From NCBI GenBank assembly GCA_035296905.1, contig DATHAA010000027.1, positions 1 through 64,000 on the forward strand: a stretch of DNA of 64,000 nt. Reading direction: 5' to 3'. Each line of letters opens with the position of its first letter. Within the stretch, counting starts at the first letter, position 1. The notes under the pieces were generated by a model that saw only the letters and a list, made by a program, of their open reading frames with translations, had not been told where the DNA came from and did not search any database. Below, in pieces: positions 8,404 through 18,174 of this stretch. The position numbers were made by a program, and so were the translations under genes. This stretch comes from DATEOR01 sp035296905 (GTDB lineage: Bacteria > Actinomycetota > Thermoleophilia > Gaiellales > Gaiellaceae).

Positions 8404-8925
8404 ATGGCCCGCCTCGCGCTCGGCGATCCCGCGCCGTCGTTCGATCTCCCGGGCGTCGACGGGAGCTCGCACTCCACGGAGAGCTACGCTGGCAAGCCGC
8501 TCGTCGTCGTCTTCTCGTGCGTCCATTGCCCGTACGTCGTCGCGTGGGAAGACCGGCTGAACGACGTTGCCCGCGACTACGACGGCCGCGCGGGGCTCGT
8601 CGCGGTCAACTCGAACGCGGGCTACCTCGGCGATTCCCTCGACGACATGGAGGCGCGCTCACGGGAGAAGGGCTTCGTCTTCCCCTTCCTCTACGACGAG
8701 ACGCAGGAGGTCGCCGAGGCTTACGGCGCCGCGCGGACCCCCGAGGTCTTCCTCTTCGACGGCGAGCACCGCCTCGTCTACCACGGGACGCCCGACTCGG
8801 ACCATCAGGATCCGGGCGGCGCCGAGCCCTATCTCCGAGATGCGCTCGACGCGGCTCTCCAGGGCAAGGCCCCGGACGTTCAGGACGTGCCGGCCGTCGG
8901 CTGCACCATCAAGTGGCGCCGCTAG
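8404..8925 (+). CDS. Thioredoxin-fold protein (AhpC/TSA-Redoxin type)
   Basis: 173 aa with a CVHC redox pair at residues 39-42 in the context FSCVHCPYVVAWEDRL, which is the signature of the 'thioredoxin family protein' subgroup related to peroxiredoxins. The C-terminus has the QDVPAVGCTIKWR tail typical of this subgroup. Likely a cytosolic disulfide or peroxide reductase. Overlaps the 3' end of the convergent nucleotidyltransferase gene by 17 bp. Confidence 0.88.
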   Translation: MARLALGDPAPSFDLPGVDGSSHSTESYAGKPLVVVFSCVHCPYVVAWEDRLNDVARDYDGRAGLVAVNSNAGYLGDSLDDMEARSREKGFVFPFLYDETQEVAEAYGAARTPEVFLFDGEHRLVYHGTPDSDHQDPGGAEPYLRDALDAALQGKAPDVQDVPAVGCTIKWRR

Positions 8926-9943
8926 ACCGTTCGCGCTCCACGAGCTGAAGCGCTTCCTCGCGGGTCGAGATCGTGCCCGCCGCGCGCTCCTCGGCGACGA
9001 GGTCGAGCAGTCGCCCGATCTCCGGCCCCGGCGGAATCCCGAGCTCGTCTCCACGCAGAAGCGGCTCCTTCGGCTCCGCCACTCTGGCCGCCTGCACGGC
9101 CCCGTAGAGATCGTCAGCGCCGAGGAAGGCGAGTGCGGTCAGCGACCATGGCTCGGTCGCACTCCGAAACCGGTGGATGGCGCGGGGCGACTCGTCCTGC
9201 GGCCGCTCCGCGCGAAGCAGCGTACGCGCGAGCCGCTTGAGCTCGTTCGAGACCGGGTAGCGCTCGACGTTCTCGCCGAAGGCGACGACGAGCAGGTAGC
9301 CGGGCGTGTCGGCGACGTCCACCGAGCCGAAGCGCTCCAGGCTGCCACCCAGCGGCGCAAGGAGGCCGAGCGCGTCAGCCCGCTCGAACCCCGAGGGCGA
9401 GAGGCGCTCGAGCTCGCCGACGATTCGCTCGCCCGCGGGGTCGCCGACGAGGGCCGCGTGCCGGCGCACGAGCTTTTCCGTGGGCTCGTCCAGCGCAAAG
9501 CCGAGCTCGTCCTCGAGACGCACGGCCCGAAGGAGCCGCAGCGGGTCGTCCTCGAAGATCGATTCCGAGACGGCGCGGAGAGTCCGCGACTCGAGATCCG
9601 CTCGCCCCCCCAGCGGATCGACGTAGTCGCCTCCGGCCACCGGCTGCGCGATCGCGTTGATCGTGAAGTCCCGGGTGCCGAGATCGTCCTCGATCGAGGC
9701 GGCGAGCGGCGTGAAGTCGACCGTCCTGCCGTCCTTGAACGCGACGCGCCAGGCACCGTGCTTCTCTGAGAGCGGGAAGACCGCGCCCTTCGAGAGGCCC
9801 GCGTAGATGCGCGCGGCAACCTCGGGGTCGGGCGTCGCGACGTCCACGTCGACGACCTGCCTGCCGAGAAGCTCGTCGCGCACCGCGCCTCCCACGAGGT
9901 AGGCCTCGACCCCTGCGACGGCGGTGCTGATGCGGCTATCCAT
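8909..9943 (-). CDS. CCA tRNA nucleotidyltransferase / poly(A) polymerase family
   Basis: Class II nucleotidyltransferase adding CCA ends to tRNA (or A tails to RNA). The N-terminus shows LVGGAVRDELLGR and the catalytic D-x-D of DVDVATPD, then the RDFTINAIA and RLLRAVRLEDELGF blocks. At 344 aa it lacks the C-terminal HD phosphohydrolase domain found in many actinobacterial homologues of about 470 aa. ATG 9943 is used; the open frame upstream lies inside alr. The start overlaps the alr stop by 8 bp, so the two are probably co-translated. Confidence 0.88.
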   Translation of the reverse strand: MDSRISTAVAGVEAYLVGGAVRDELLGRQVVDVDVATPDPEVAARIYAGLSKGAVFPLSEKHGAWRVAFKDGRTVDFTPLAASIEDDLGTRDFTINAIAQPVAGGDYVDPLGGRADLESRTLRAVSESIFEDDPLRLLRAVRLEDELGFALDEPTEKLVRRHAALVGDPAGERIVGELERLSPSGFERADALGLLAPLGGSLERFGSVDVADTPGYLLVVAFGENVERYPVSNELKRLARTLLRAERPQDESPRAIHRFRSATEPWSLTALAFLGADDLYGAVQAARVAEPKEPLLRGDELGIPPGPEIGRLLDLVAEERAAGTISTREEALQLVERERSSGAT

Positions 9944-10964
9944 CGACGACCCGTCTTTCCGCCCGGCGCGGGTCGGAGACGATGCCCGTGGTGAGCTCGT
10001 AGTTGATCGTGCCGGCATGTCGCGCGTGCTCCTCGATGAGAAGGCCGTCGCCAATGAGGGTCACGGGCGCGCCCTCCGGCTCGTCGCCGAGCTCGACCGC
10101 GAACGAGTCCATCGAGACCGTCCCGAGGACGCGCCGGCGCGTGCCGGCCACGAGCACCTCCGTTCCGGTCAGCACGCGGCGGAAGCCGTCCCCGTAGCCG
10201 ACCGGGACGAGGCCGATACGCCTCTCCTCCTCCGCGACGAAGCGACGCCCATATCCGGTGCTGTCGCCGCTTCGCAGAACCTTTGCCTGGGCGACGTAGC
10301 TTCGCCAGGACAGGACCGGCTCCAGACCGTGCTCCCCCGGATCGCGGCCGAACGGGGAGAGCCCGTAGAGCGCGACGCCGCAACGGACGGCATCGAGGCG
10401 CGCGTCGGGAATCGAGAGCGTGCCTGCGCTGTTCGCGATATGGCGGGTCGCACCGGGGAAGCGCTCGGCGACGGCGGCAAAAGCGTCGAGCTGAGCGCGG
10501 GCGAACGCCGCGTCGTCCTCGTCGGCGGTGGCGAGGTGGCTCATGACGCCGACCACGCGACCGGGATCGATGTGCGCGGCCTCCCCGGGAGACATGCCGA
10601 ACCGGCCCATGCCGGTGTCCACCTTGACGTGCACGGCGAGGCCCTCGGGAAGCCGGGGTGTGGAGACCGCGACCTCGAGCCCCGCCTCCCGCGCGACGCC
10701 CTCCTCCCGCTCGGCCAGCGGGCTCAGGACGAGGATGCGTGCATCTGCGAGCTCGGCGCGGAGCGCCGCTCCCTCCTTCGCCGTCGCCACGCAGAGGGCC
10801 CGTGCTCCACCGTCGAGCGCGGCCCGAGCGCAGTCCAGGGCGCCGTGGCCGTAGGCATCCGCCTTGACGACGGCCCAGAGCTCGGCGCCGCCGGCAGCGT
10901 CCACGAGCGCAGCCGTGTTCCGGCGCAGCGCACCGAGGTCGATCGTGATCTCGGACCGGCCCAT
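9936..10964 (-). CDS. alr: Alanine racemase
   Basis: PLP-dependent conversion of L- to D-alanine for peptidoglycan. The PLP lysine is in VVKADAYGHG (Lys34) and the opposing catalytic tyrosine in the STGYGRRF segment; the VKVDTGMGR stretch is also typical. 342 aa is slightly shorter than most (360-380). It lies 12 bp after nnr in a minus-strand run HAD-acpS-nnr-alr-cca. Confidence 0.95.
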   Translation of the reverse strand: MGRSEITIDLGALRRNTAALVDAAGGAELWAVVKADAYGHGALDCARAALDGGARALCVATAKEGAALRAELADARILVLSPLAEREEGVAREAGLEVAVSTPRLPEGLAVHVKVDTGMGRFGMSPGEAAHIDPGRVVGVMSHLATADEDDAAFARAQLDAFAAVAERFPGATRHIANSAGTLSIPDARLDAVRCGVALYGLSPFGRDPGEHGLEPVLSWRSYVAQAKVLRSGDSTGYGRRFVAEEERRIGLVPVGYGDGFRRVLTGTEVLVAGTRRRVLGTVSMDSFAVELGDEPEGAPVTLIGDGLLIEEHARHAGTINYELTTGIVSDPRRAERRVVDG

Positions 10965-10976
10965 CGGAGGGCGAGG

Positions 10977-12449
10977 TTAGCGGGAGAGAGCCGGCGAGAG
11001 AGCCTCGACGACGTCGCTCGCGATCATCCCGGCGGTCCCGTGGGTCTCGCCCGCAAGCCGGGCCGCCTCCCCGCCCGCCGCCGCGGCCGCCGCGGCCCCG
11101 ACCTTCGCGCCCATGCCCTTCGACAGGAACGCGGCGACGATCCCGGTGAGGACGTCGCCAGTGCCGGCCGTCGCAAGCCCCGGATTGCCGAGGTCGCAGA
11201 CGAGGGCTCCCCTGCCCGGAGAGGCGACCAGGGTGTCCGCGCCCTTGAGAAGAACGACCGCGCCCACGTCGTCGGCGCCCGTCTGGACAGCGTTGAGCCG
11301 ACGGGCGGAGACTGCGCTCGAGTCGCGTCCGAGCAAGCGTGCGAGCTCGCCCGCGTGCGGCGTCAGAACCGTGGGCGCATCGCGCGAGAAGATCCAGTCC
11401 AGGTGGCCAGCGACGGCCCACAGCCCGTCGGCGTCGAGGACGATCGGCTTGTCGAGACGGTCGAGGAGGTAGCCGATCAGGGCGCGGACGGCGTCCGTCC
11501 GCCCGATTCCGGGCCCGATCGCGACGGCGGTGGCTTTCTCGGCCGCCTCGATGATGGCGTCCGCGGCGTCCATGGTCATGACTCCGTCCTCGTCCTCACA
11601 CGGCCGGCTCATCACCTCGAGCAGCCGCTGCTCAAAGACGACATTCAGGGACGCAGGCACACAGACGGTCACGATCCCGGCCCCCGCCCGTAGAGCGGCC
11701 TCGGCGGTCAAGCACGGCGCACCGGTCTTCCCAGTCGAACCGCCCACGATGAGCACGGAGCCGGCCGAGTACTTGTTGTCGCCGGGCCCGCGGCGCGGAA
11801 CCTCTTCGAGGATGCCCTGGGTGACGTACTCGTGCCGCGTTCGGCCCGGTCGGAGCCCGATGTCGGCCACGTCGACCTCGCCCGCGTGAAACCGGCCAGG
11901 GGCAACAACGAGGCCGACCTTCCGCCCGTGGAAGGTGACCGTTGCGTCTGCCTTCACCGCAGCGCCCACGACCTGGCCCGTCGAGGCGTCCACTCCGCTC
12001 GGTACGTCGACGGAGACGATCGGGACGCCAAGGCCGTTCAGGTCCTCGATCGTGCGCGCTGCATTGTCGCGTGGCTTGCCGGAAAAACCGGTGCCGAAAA
12101 GCGCGTCCACGGCCACCCCGCCGCCACCCGGCTCGGCGAGCGGGATCTTCAGCTTGCGTGCGCGTTCGAGGTTCTCAGCGGGGTCACCGGCGACCTTGCC
12201 CTCGTCCCCCACGAGCACGATTTCGACAGTCTTGCCCGCTTCGTGGAGCCTGCGCGCGACCACGAACCCGTCGCCGCCGTTCGAACCTGTCCCGCACCAG
12301 ACCGCCACGCTGCGCGCCTCCGGGTGTCGGCGGAGCACGGCCTCTGCCGCCGCGCTGCCGGCCCGCTCCATGAGCTCGATCATCGGGCCGTCGTGAGTCT
12401 CCTCGGCGGCCTGCATCTCCTCCGCGGTGTAGAGCGGTTCAGCCCACAT
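10977..12449 (-). CDS. nnr: Bifunctional NAD(P)H-hydrate epimerase / ADP-dependent dehydratase
   Basis: Repairs hydrated NAD(P)H. 490 aa: an N-terminal YjeF_N epimerase domain (about 1-205, with GTGSNGGDGFVVAR) and a C-terminal ribokinase-like dehydratase domain (about 215-485, with the GLATAGTGDVLTGIVAAFL active-site block). An alanine-rich helix near 440-460 is unusual. The start overlaps the acpS end by 11 bp, and nnr next to acpS and alr is a common order. Confidence 0.95.
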   Translation of the reverse strand: MWAEPLYTAEEMQAAEETHDGPMIELMERAGSAAAEAVLRRHPEARSVAVWCGTGSNGGDGFVVARRLHEAGKTVEIVLVGDEGKVAGDPAENLERARKLKIPLAEPGGGGVAVDALFGTGFSGKPRDNAARTIEDLNGLGVPIVSVDVPSGVDASTGQVVGAAVKADATVTFHGRKVGLVVAPGRFHAGEVDVADIGLRPGRTRHEYVTQGILEEVPRRGPGDNKYSAGSVLIVGGSTGKTGAPCLTAEAALRAGAGIVTVCVPASLNVVFEQRLLEVMSRPCEDEDGVMTMDAADAIIEAAEKATAVAIGPGIGRTDAVRALIGYLLDRLDKPIVLDADGLWAVAGHLDWIFSRDAPTVLTPHAGELARLLGRDSSAVSARRLNAVQTGADDVGAVVLLKGADTLVASPGRGALVCDLGNPGLATAGTGDVLTGIVAAFLSKGMGAKVGAAAAAAAGGEAARLAGETHGTAGMIASDVVEALSPALSR

Positions 12450-12813
12450 CGACGTCGCGGACGACGCACACGGCGGCGGCCAGCTCTCGCGAATGGGTCA
12501 TCGAGAGGTCGAGCTCGCCCACTTCGTTGCGCCGCGCCCAGTCCGCCACCCGGCCGGCGAGTCTCACCCCCGGCTTCGGCCGGCCGGAGATCTCGACGTC
12601 CTGCCAGGCGAAGGCCCGCGCCACCCCGAAGCCGAGCGCTTTTCCGACGGCTTCCTTGCCGGCGAAGCGGGCAGCGTAGTGCTGCGGCGGGTTCGGCCGG
12701 GAATCGCAGTAGGCGCGCTCCGCCTCGGTGAAGATACGGTCTCGGAACGACGGGTAGCGCTCCAGCGTGCGCCTGATGCGCCCGATTTCGATGAGGTCGA
12801 GGCCGACCTTCAC
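12439..12813 (-). CDS. acpS: Holo-[acyl-carrier-protein] synthase
   Basis: Transfers 4'-phosphopantetheine from CoA to a serine of apo-ACP. The 124 aa protein has the magnesium-binding GLDLIEIGRI start and FAGKEAVGKALG motif. It overlaps the genes on both sides (4 bp with the HAD gene, 11 bp with nnr), implying coupled translation. Confidence 0.95.
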   Translation of the reverse strand: MKVGLDLIEIGRIRRTLERYPSFRDRIFTEAERAYCDSRPNPPQHYAARFAGKEAVGKALGFGVARAFAWQDVEISGRPKPGVRLAGRVADWARRNEVGELDLSMTHSRELAAAVCVVRDVDVG

Positions 12814-13586
12814 GCGCCGTTGAGGTAGGTCGGCAGGTCGACGATCGAGTCGACGACGGCGTCGGGCTGGGGCTCCGCTTCCCTGAGCGCGGCAGGCCTG
12901 AACTTCCCGGTGCGTACGAGGACGCCGCGCATGCCGATCGCCTTCGCGCCGCCGATGTCGGCTTCGACGTCGTCACCCACCATGACCGCCTCGCTCGGTG
13001 TCGCCTCCACCTCGGCGAGTGCCGCCTGAAAGTAGGCCGCGGTCGGCTTGCCGACGACCTCGCCCTCGACGCCCGCCGCATACTCGAGCCCGGCGACGAA
13101 CGCGCCCGAGTCGAGGAGCGGACCTCGGCTCGTCTGCCACCACTTGTTCTTGTGCAGGCAGACGAGGCGCGCGCCCTCGCGCAGCTCGGCGTAGGCGTGG
13201 TTGAGCCGGTCGTAGGAGAAGACCTCCGCCGTCTCCTCGCTCTCGTCCGCACCGCCGAGGAGAACTGCGTCGGCGCCGTCCTCCACGAGGTCGACGTAGT
13301 CCGCGAGGTCGTCGCGGATCGAGCTCATGACCAGTGCCAGCACGCGCTTCCCCTGCAGAAGCTTTCCTGCCGCAAGCGGGGTCGTCGTGATGTCCTCGCT
13401 TTCGAGGTCGAAGCCGATGGACTGCAGCTCGCCCGCGAGCGTTGTGCGGGCCCGCGTCGTGTTGTTCGTGACGAAGCGGAGGCGATGGCCTTCGTCGCGG
13501 AGAGCCCGCACGGCGTCGGGCGCCCCGGGTACCGCCTCGCCGGAAACGTGCAGAACCCCGTCGATGTCCAGCAGAATCGCGGTCAT
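12810..13586 (-). CDS. HAD-IIA family phosphatase (NagD/LHPP-like)
   Basis: 258 aa haloacid-dehalogenase hydrolase with the nucleophile Asp7 in LLDIDGVLH, a VTNNTT motif II threonine, and a late GKPTAAYF lysine plus VMVGDDVEADIGGA acid pair. The length and C2 cap place it with NagD/LHPP-type phosphatases of unknown natural substrate. First gene of the minus-strand run leading into acpS; diverges from the ArfB-like gene with 19 bp between starts. Confidence 0.85.
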   Translation of the reverse strand: MTAILLDIDGVLHVSGEAVPGAPDAVRALRDEGHRLRFVTNNTTRARTTLAGELQSIGFDLESEDITTTPLAAGKLLQGKRVLALVMSSIRDDLADYVDLVEDGADAVLLGGADESEETAEVFSYDRLNHAYAELREGARLVCLHKNKWWQTSRGPLLDSGAFVAGLEYAAGVEGEVVGKPTAAYFQAALAEVEATPSEAVMVGDDVEADIGGAKAIGMRGVLVRTGKFRPAALREAEPQPDAVVDSIVDLPTYLNGA

Positions 13587-13605
13587 CGCACGCGAGTCTA
13601 TTCAG

Positions 13606-13998
13606 GTGCAGAGCCGGCTGGCGATCCCCGTGGAGGAGATCGGCTTCCGATACTCGCGCTCGAGCGGGCCCGGCGGCCAGCACGCGCAGAAGACGGAAAC
13701 GCGGGTCGAGGCGCTCTTCGACGTGGACGCCTCGGAGACGCTCTCGGAAGCGCAGAAGACGCGGCTGCGGCGGCGCGTCGGCCCGGTAGTGAGGGCGGTC
13801 GCGCAGGACGAACGGAGCCGCACACGAAACCGCGAGCTCGCCCTCGACCGACTCGCGGCGGCGATCCGGGCGGGCCTGCGCGTCGAGCGGAAGCGCCGCG
13901 CGACGAAGCCGACGGCCGCCGCGCGCCACCGGCGGCTCGAGGAAAAGAAGCGGCGCGGGACGACGAAGCGCCTCCGGCAGGCGCCCGACGACGATTGA
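13606..13998 (+). CDS. arfB: ArfB-like peptidyl-tRNA hydrolase (class I release factor domain)
   Basis: 130 aa with the catalytic GGQ tripeptide (residues 23-25, in SGPGGQHAQKTETRVEA) and a very basic C-terminal tail rich in Arg/Lys, as in YaeJ/ArfB, which enters the empty mRNA channel of stalled ribosomes and releases the nascent chain. GTG 13606 fits the usual short N-terminus. The C-terminal tail ends in acidic residues (PDDD), which is a little unusual. Confidence 0.88.
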   Translation: MQSRLAIPVEEIGFRYSRSSGPGGQHAQKTETRVEALFDVDASETLSEAQKTRLRRRVGPVVRAVAQDERSRTRNRELALDRLAAAIRAGLRVERKRRATKPTAAARHRRLEEKKRRGTTKRLRQAPDDD

Positions 13999-14013
13999 CG
14001 ATTTCGGCACGAA

Positions 14014-14079
14014 CGGCTCCAGACACGCGCGTCCGCGCGCATTAGGGTCGGAACCGGAGGGAGGCTCGCGGCGGCCCCG
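14014..14079 (-). repeat. Dispersed three-hairpin element, diverged copy
   Basis: Positions 14042-14079 match the element at 23898 and 57055 at 29 of 38 bases when aligned by eye. It starts 12 nt after the glmS stop. A short GC hairpin (14026-14039) sits where the other copies also have one, and the second stem keeps pairing through a C-G to G-C swap (14047 with 14054), a compensatory change. The third stem is partly broken here. Confidence 0.45.
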
Positions 14080-14091
14080 CACGAACTTGGC

Positions 14092-15918
<1,827 letters not shown>

Positions 15919-16003
15919 CTGGAACCCCTTTCTTCGAGCGCTCGCCTCGTCCTTCGCCGGGCTGTTTAAGCGCCTCTCCGCGTTCTCTTTCCTGCAAATC
16001 CGC

Positions 16004-16035
16004 CTGAAAACGAAAAGGCCCGGCTTCAGCCGAGC
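16004..16035 (-). terminator. Intrinsic terminator after glmM
   Basis: On the minus strand a 7 bp stem (16029-16035 with 16018-16024, one wobble) with loop TGAA covers the glmM stop codon and is followed by CCTTTTCGTTTTC. This is the best intrinsic terminator in the window and would separate glmM from glmS. Confidence 0.7.
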
Positions 16036-17294
16036 TCTCGCGAGACGAGAGTCGCGATCCTACCACAGAGCCTTTCCGCAGATTCCTCGGTTTCGGCCTC
16101 GACGAGGATGCGGACGAGAGGCTCCGTCCCGGACGGGCGAACCACGACGCGCCCGCCTGTCGCCAGGCCGTCGATCTCTTCCCGAAGAGACGCGGGAAGC
16201 TGCTTGGAACGTACCGGGACGTCGGCCTTCGCCTGCGGCAGCTTCCGCATCCGGGAGGCAAGCTCGCGAAGGGTGCGTCCGCTCTCGCGGAGCGCCCGGC
16301 CGAGGAGCAGAGCGCCTACCAGGCCGTCCCCGGTCGAATGCCCGTCGAGGTACATGATGTGGCCGGACTGCTCGCCGCCCAGCTTCCCGTCCTCTCGGCG
16401 AAGCGCCTCGAGCACGTAGCGGTCGCCGACAGGCGTCGTCAGGACGCGGATCCCGTCCTCCTCCATCAGCCGGTGGAAGCCGAGGTTCGTCATCTCCGTG
16501 ACGGCGACGAGGTCGACGCCGAGGTGAAGTGCAACGACGGCAACGATCTCGTCGCCGTCCAGCTCCTCCCCACCGGCGTCCACCGCGAGCATGCGGTCTC
16601 CGTCTCCGTCGAAGGCGACGCCGAGATCGAACTCGCCGCCCCGCACCGTCTCCGACAGGAGGCGTAGGTCGGTTGCGCCGCAGCCGACGTTGATGTTCGT
16701 GCCATCCGGTTTGTTTCCTATCGTGACAACATGCGCACCGAGCCTGTGGAGCGCCCGTGGGCCCACCTCGAACATCGCGCCGTTCGCGCAGTCGACGGCG
16801 ACCCTGAGCCCGTCCAAGGGCACGCCGAAGCGCTCGCAGACGAGCGCGACATAGCGATCCGCGTAGTCGGTCGGGGCTTCGTCCTGCGGTGCGGCAGGAT
16901 GCGGGGGCGCCTCGTCGGGAGCGTCCAGCAAGGCCTCGATCGCCTCTTCCTCCCCGTCCTCCAGCTTCCAGCCGCCGCGAAAAAACTTCACGCCGTTGTA
17001 CTCCGGCGGGTTATGGGAGGCCGAGATGACGGCAGCGGACTCCTCGGCGAGCAATGCGACCGCGGGCGTCGGAAGGATCCCTCCGCGAACCGCGCGCGAT
17101 CCGCCGGCTGCGAGGCCAGCTTCGAGTGCGCGCTCAAGCTCAGGGCCGGACGCGCGCGTGTCCCGCCCGACGAGCACGGGCTCGCCGCCGCTCCAGCGGG
17201 CATAGGCGGTGCCGAGCTGCGCGACGAGCTCGGGGGTCAGATCCTCGCCGACCACCCCCCGGACCCCGTCGGTCCCGAAGTATCGCCGTGGCAA
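16026..17294 (-). CDS. glmM: Phosphoglucosamine mutase
   Basis: Converts glucosamine-6-phosphate to the 1-phosphate. 422 aa with FGTDGVRG at the N-terminus, the phosphoserine loop SASHNP (catalytic Ser93), the metal loop DGDGDR and the C-terminal RPSGTEPLVRI phosphate-binding loop. The start is 3 bp after the rpsI stop, so rplM-rpsI-glmM form one transcription unit. Together with glmS it supplies amino sugar for the wall. Confidence 0.97.
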   Translation of the reverse strand: MPRRYFGTDGVRGVVGEDLTPELVAQLGTAYARWSGGEPVLVGRDTRASGPELERALEAGLAAGGSRAVRGGILPTPAVALLAEESAAVISASHNPPEYNGVKFFRGGWKLEDGEEEAIEALLDAPDEAPPHPAAPQDEAPTDYADRYVALVCERFGVPLDGLRVAVDCANGAMFEVGPRALHRLGAHVVTIGNKPDGTNINVGCGATDLRLLSETVRGGEFDLGVAFDGDGDRMLAVDAGGEELDGDEIVAVVALHLGVDLVAVTEMTNLGFHRLMEEDGIRVLTTPVGDRYVLEALRREDGKLGGEQSGHIMYLDGHSTGDGLVGALLLGRALRESGRTLRELASRMRKLPQAKADVPVRSKQLPASLREEIDGLATGGRVVVRPSGTEPLVRILVEAETEESAERLCGRIATLVSRELG

Positions 17295-17297
17295 GGT

Positions 17298-17693
17298 CTA
17301 GCGCTTCGAGAACTGCGGCGCCTTGCGCGCCTTGTGCAGACCGGCCTTCTTGCGCTCGACCACGCGCGCGTCGCGCGTCAGGAATCCCTCGCGCTTGAGG
17401 ACGGTGCGAAGCTCGGGATCAGCCTCGACCAGAGCTCTCGCGATGCCGTGCCGGAGCGCGCCGGCCTGACCGGTGGGGCCGCCGCCGTGCAGGCGTGCGC
17501 GGAGGTCGAACTTGCCCTCGACCCCGGCGACGCGGAGCGGCGCGGTTGCGAGCGCCTGCAGCACCTGCCGCGGGAAGTACTCCTCGATCGTCCGCCCGTT
17601 GATCCAGGTCGACCCGTCGCCGGGACGCAGGATCACACGCGCCACGGAGGTCTTCCGCTTCCCGGTGCCCTGGTATTGGGCGATCTGGCTCAT
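17298..17693 (-). CDS. rpsI: 30S ribosomal protein S9
   Basis: 131 aa, with the usual TGKRKTSVARV start, GGGPTGQAGALRHGIARAL core and the basic QFSKR tail that reaches the P-site tRNA. Start overlaps the rplM stop by 4 bp; rplM-rpsI is the conserved order. Confidence 0.98.
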   Translation of the reverse strand: MSQIAQYQGTGKRKTSVARVILRPGDGSTWINGRTIEEYFPRQVLQALATAPLRVAGVEGKFDLRARLHGGGPTGQAGALRHGIARALVEADPELRTVLKREGFLTRDARVVERKKAGLHKARKAPQFSKR

Positions 17694-18124
17694 GACTCGG
17701 GGAGTGGTTGCGGGTTCTGGGCGCCGTGCGGATGCTCGGGGCCGGCGTACACCTTTAGCTTCGTGAGCTGCTGGCGGGCGAGGCGGTTGCGGGGAAGCAT
17801 CCCCTTCACCGCAGCCCGAATGACCTCGGTCGGCCGCCGGTCGAGCTGCTCGGCCAGCGTCCGGCTGCGAAGCCCGCCCGGATAACCGGAGTGGCGGTAG
17901 TAGATCTTCGCCTCGAGCTTGTTCCCGGTGACGGCGATCTTCTCCGCGTTCACGACGACGACGAAGTCACCCGTGTCGACGTGATGAGTGAACTCGGCCT
18001 TGCGCTTGCCACGCAGGGTGTCCGCGATCCGGGTCGCCAGCCGGCCGAGGGTCTGACCCTCAGCGTCGACGACGTACCACTGCCGCTCGATCTCGCTCGC
18101 TTTGGCGCTATAGGTCTTCATCAC
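17690..18124 (-). CDS. rplM: 50S ribosomal protein L13
   Basis: 144 aa, with YVVDAEGQTLGRLATRIA near the N-terminus and the KIYYRHSGYPGGL block. No Shine-Dalgarno is visible: a hairpin with a T-run ends four bases before the ATG, which is an unusual leader for a ribosomal protein gene. Confidence 0.98.
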   Translation of the reverse strand: MMKTYSAKASEIERQWYVVDAEGQTLGRLATRIADTLRGKRKAEFTHHVDTGDFVVVVNAEKIAVTGNKLEAKIYYRHSGYPGGLRSRTLAEQLDRRPTEVIRAAVKGMLPRNRLARQQLTKLKVYAGPEHPHGAQNPQPLPES

Positions 18125-18128
18125 ACAG

Positions 18129-18155
18129 AAAATCGGCGGACCGGGCGTCCGCCGA
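18129..18155 (-). terminator. Hairpin with T-run in front of rplM (terminator or attenuator)
   Basis: A perfect 9 bp stem (18133-18141 with 18147-18155) and 5 nt loop are followed on the minus strand by TTTT, ending 4 bp from the rplM start. It can end the MFS transcript. Because a -10-like TACAAT lies just upstream (18162-18167), it may instead sit in the rplM leader and control read-through. Confidence 0.6.
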
Positions 18156-18174
18156 GGGCCGATTGTACCAGCCG

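Noticed and set aside
9139..11421. 760-codon open frame on the minus strand
   Set aside because: Arginine/serine/proline-rich shadow of alr and cca in another frame; the real genes have recognisable motifs.
15919..16025. glmS ribozyme in the glmS leader
   Set aside because: The 107 bp leader holds the glmM terminator and a Shine-Dalgarno, with none of the ribozyme core I would expect.
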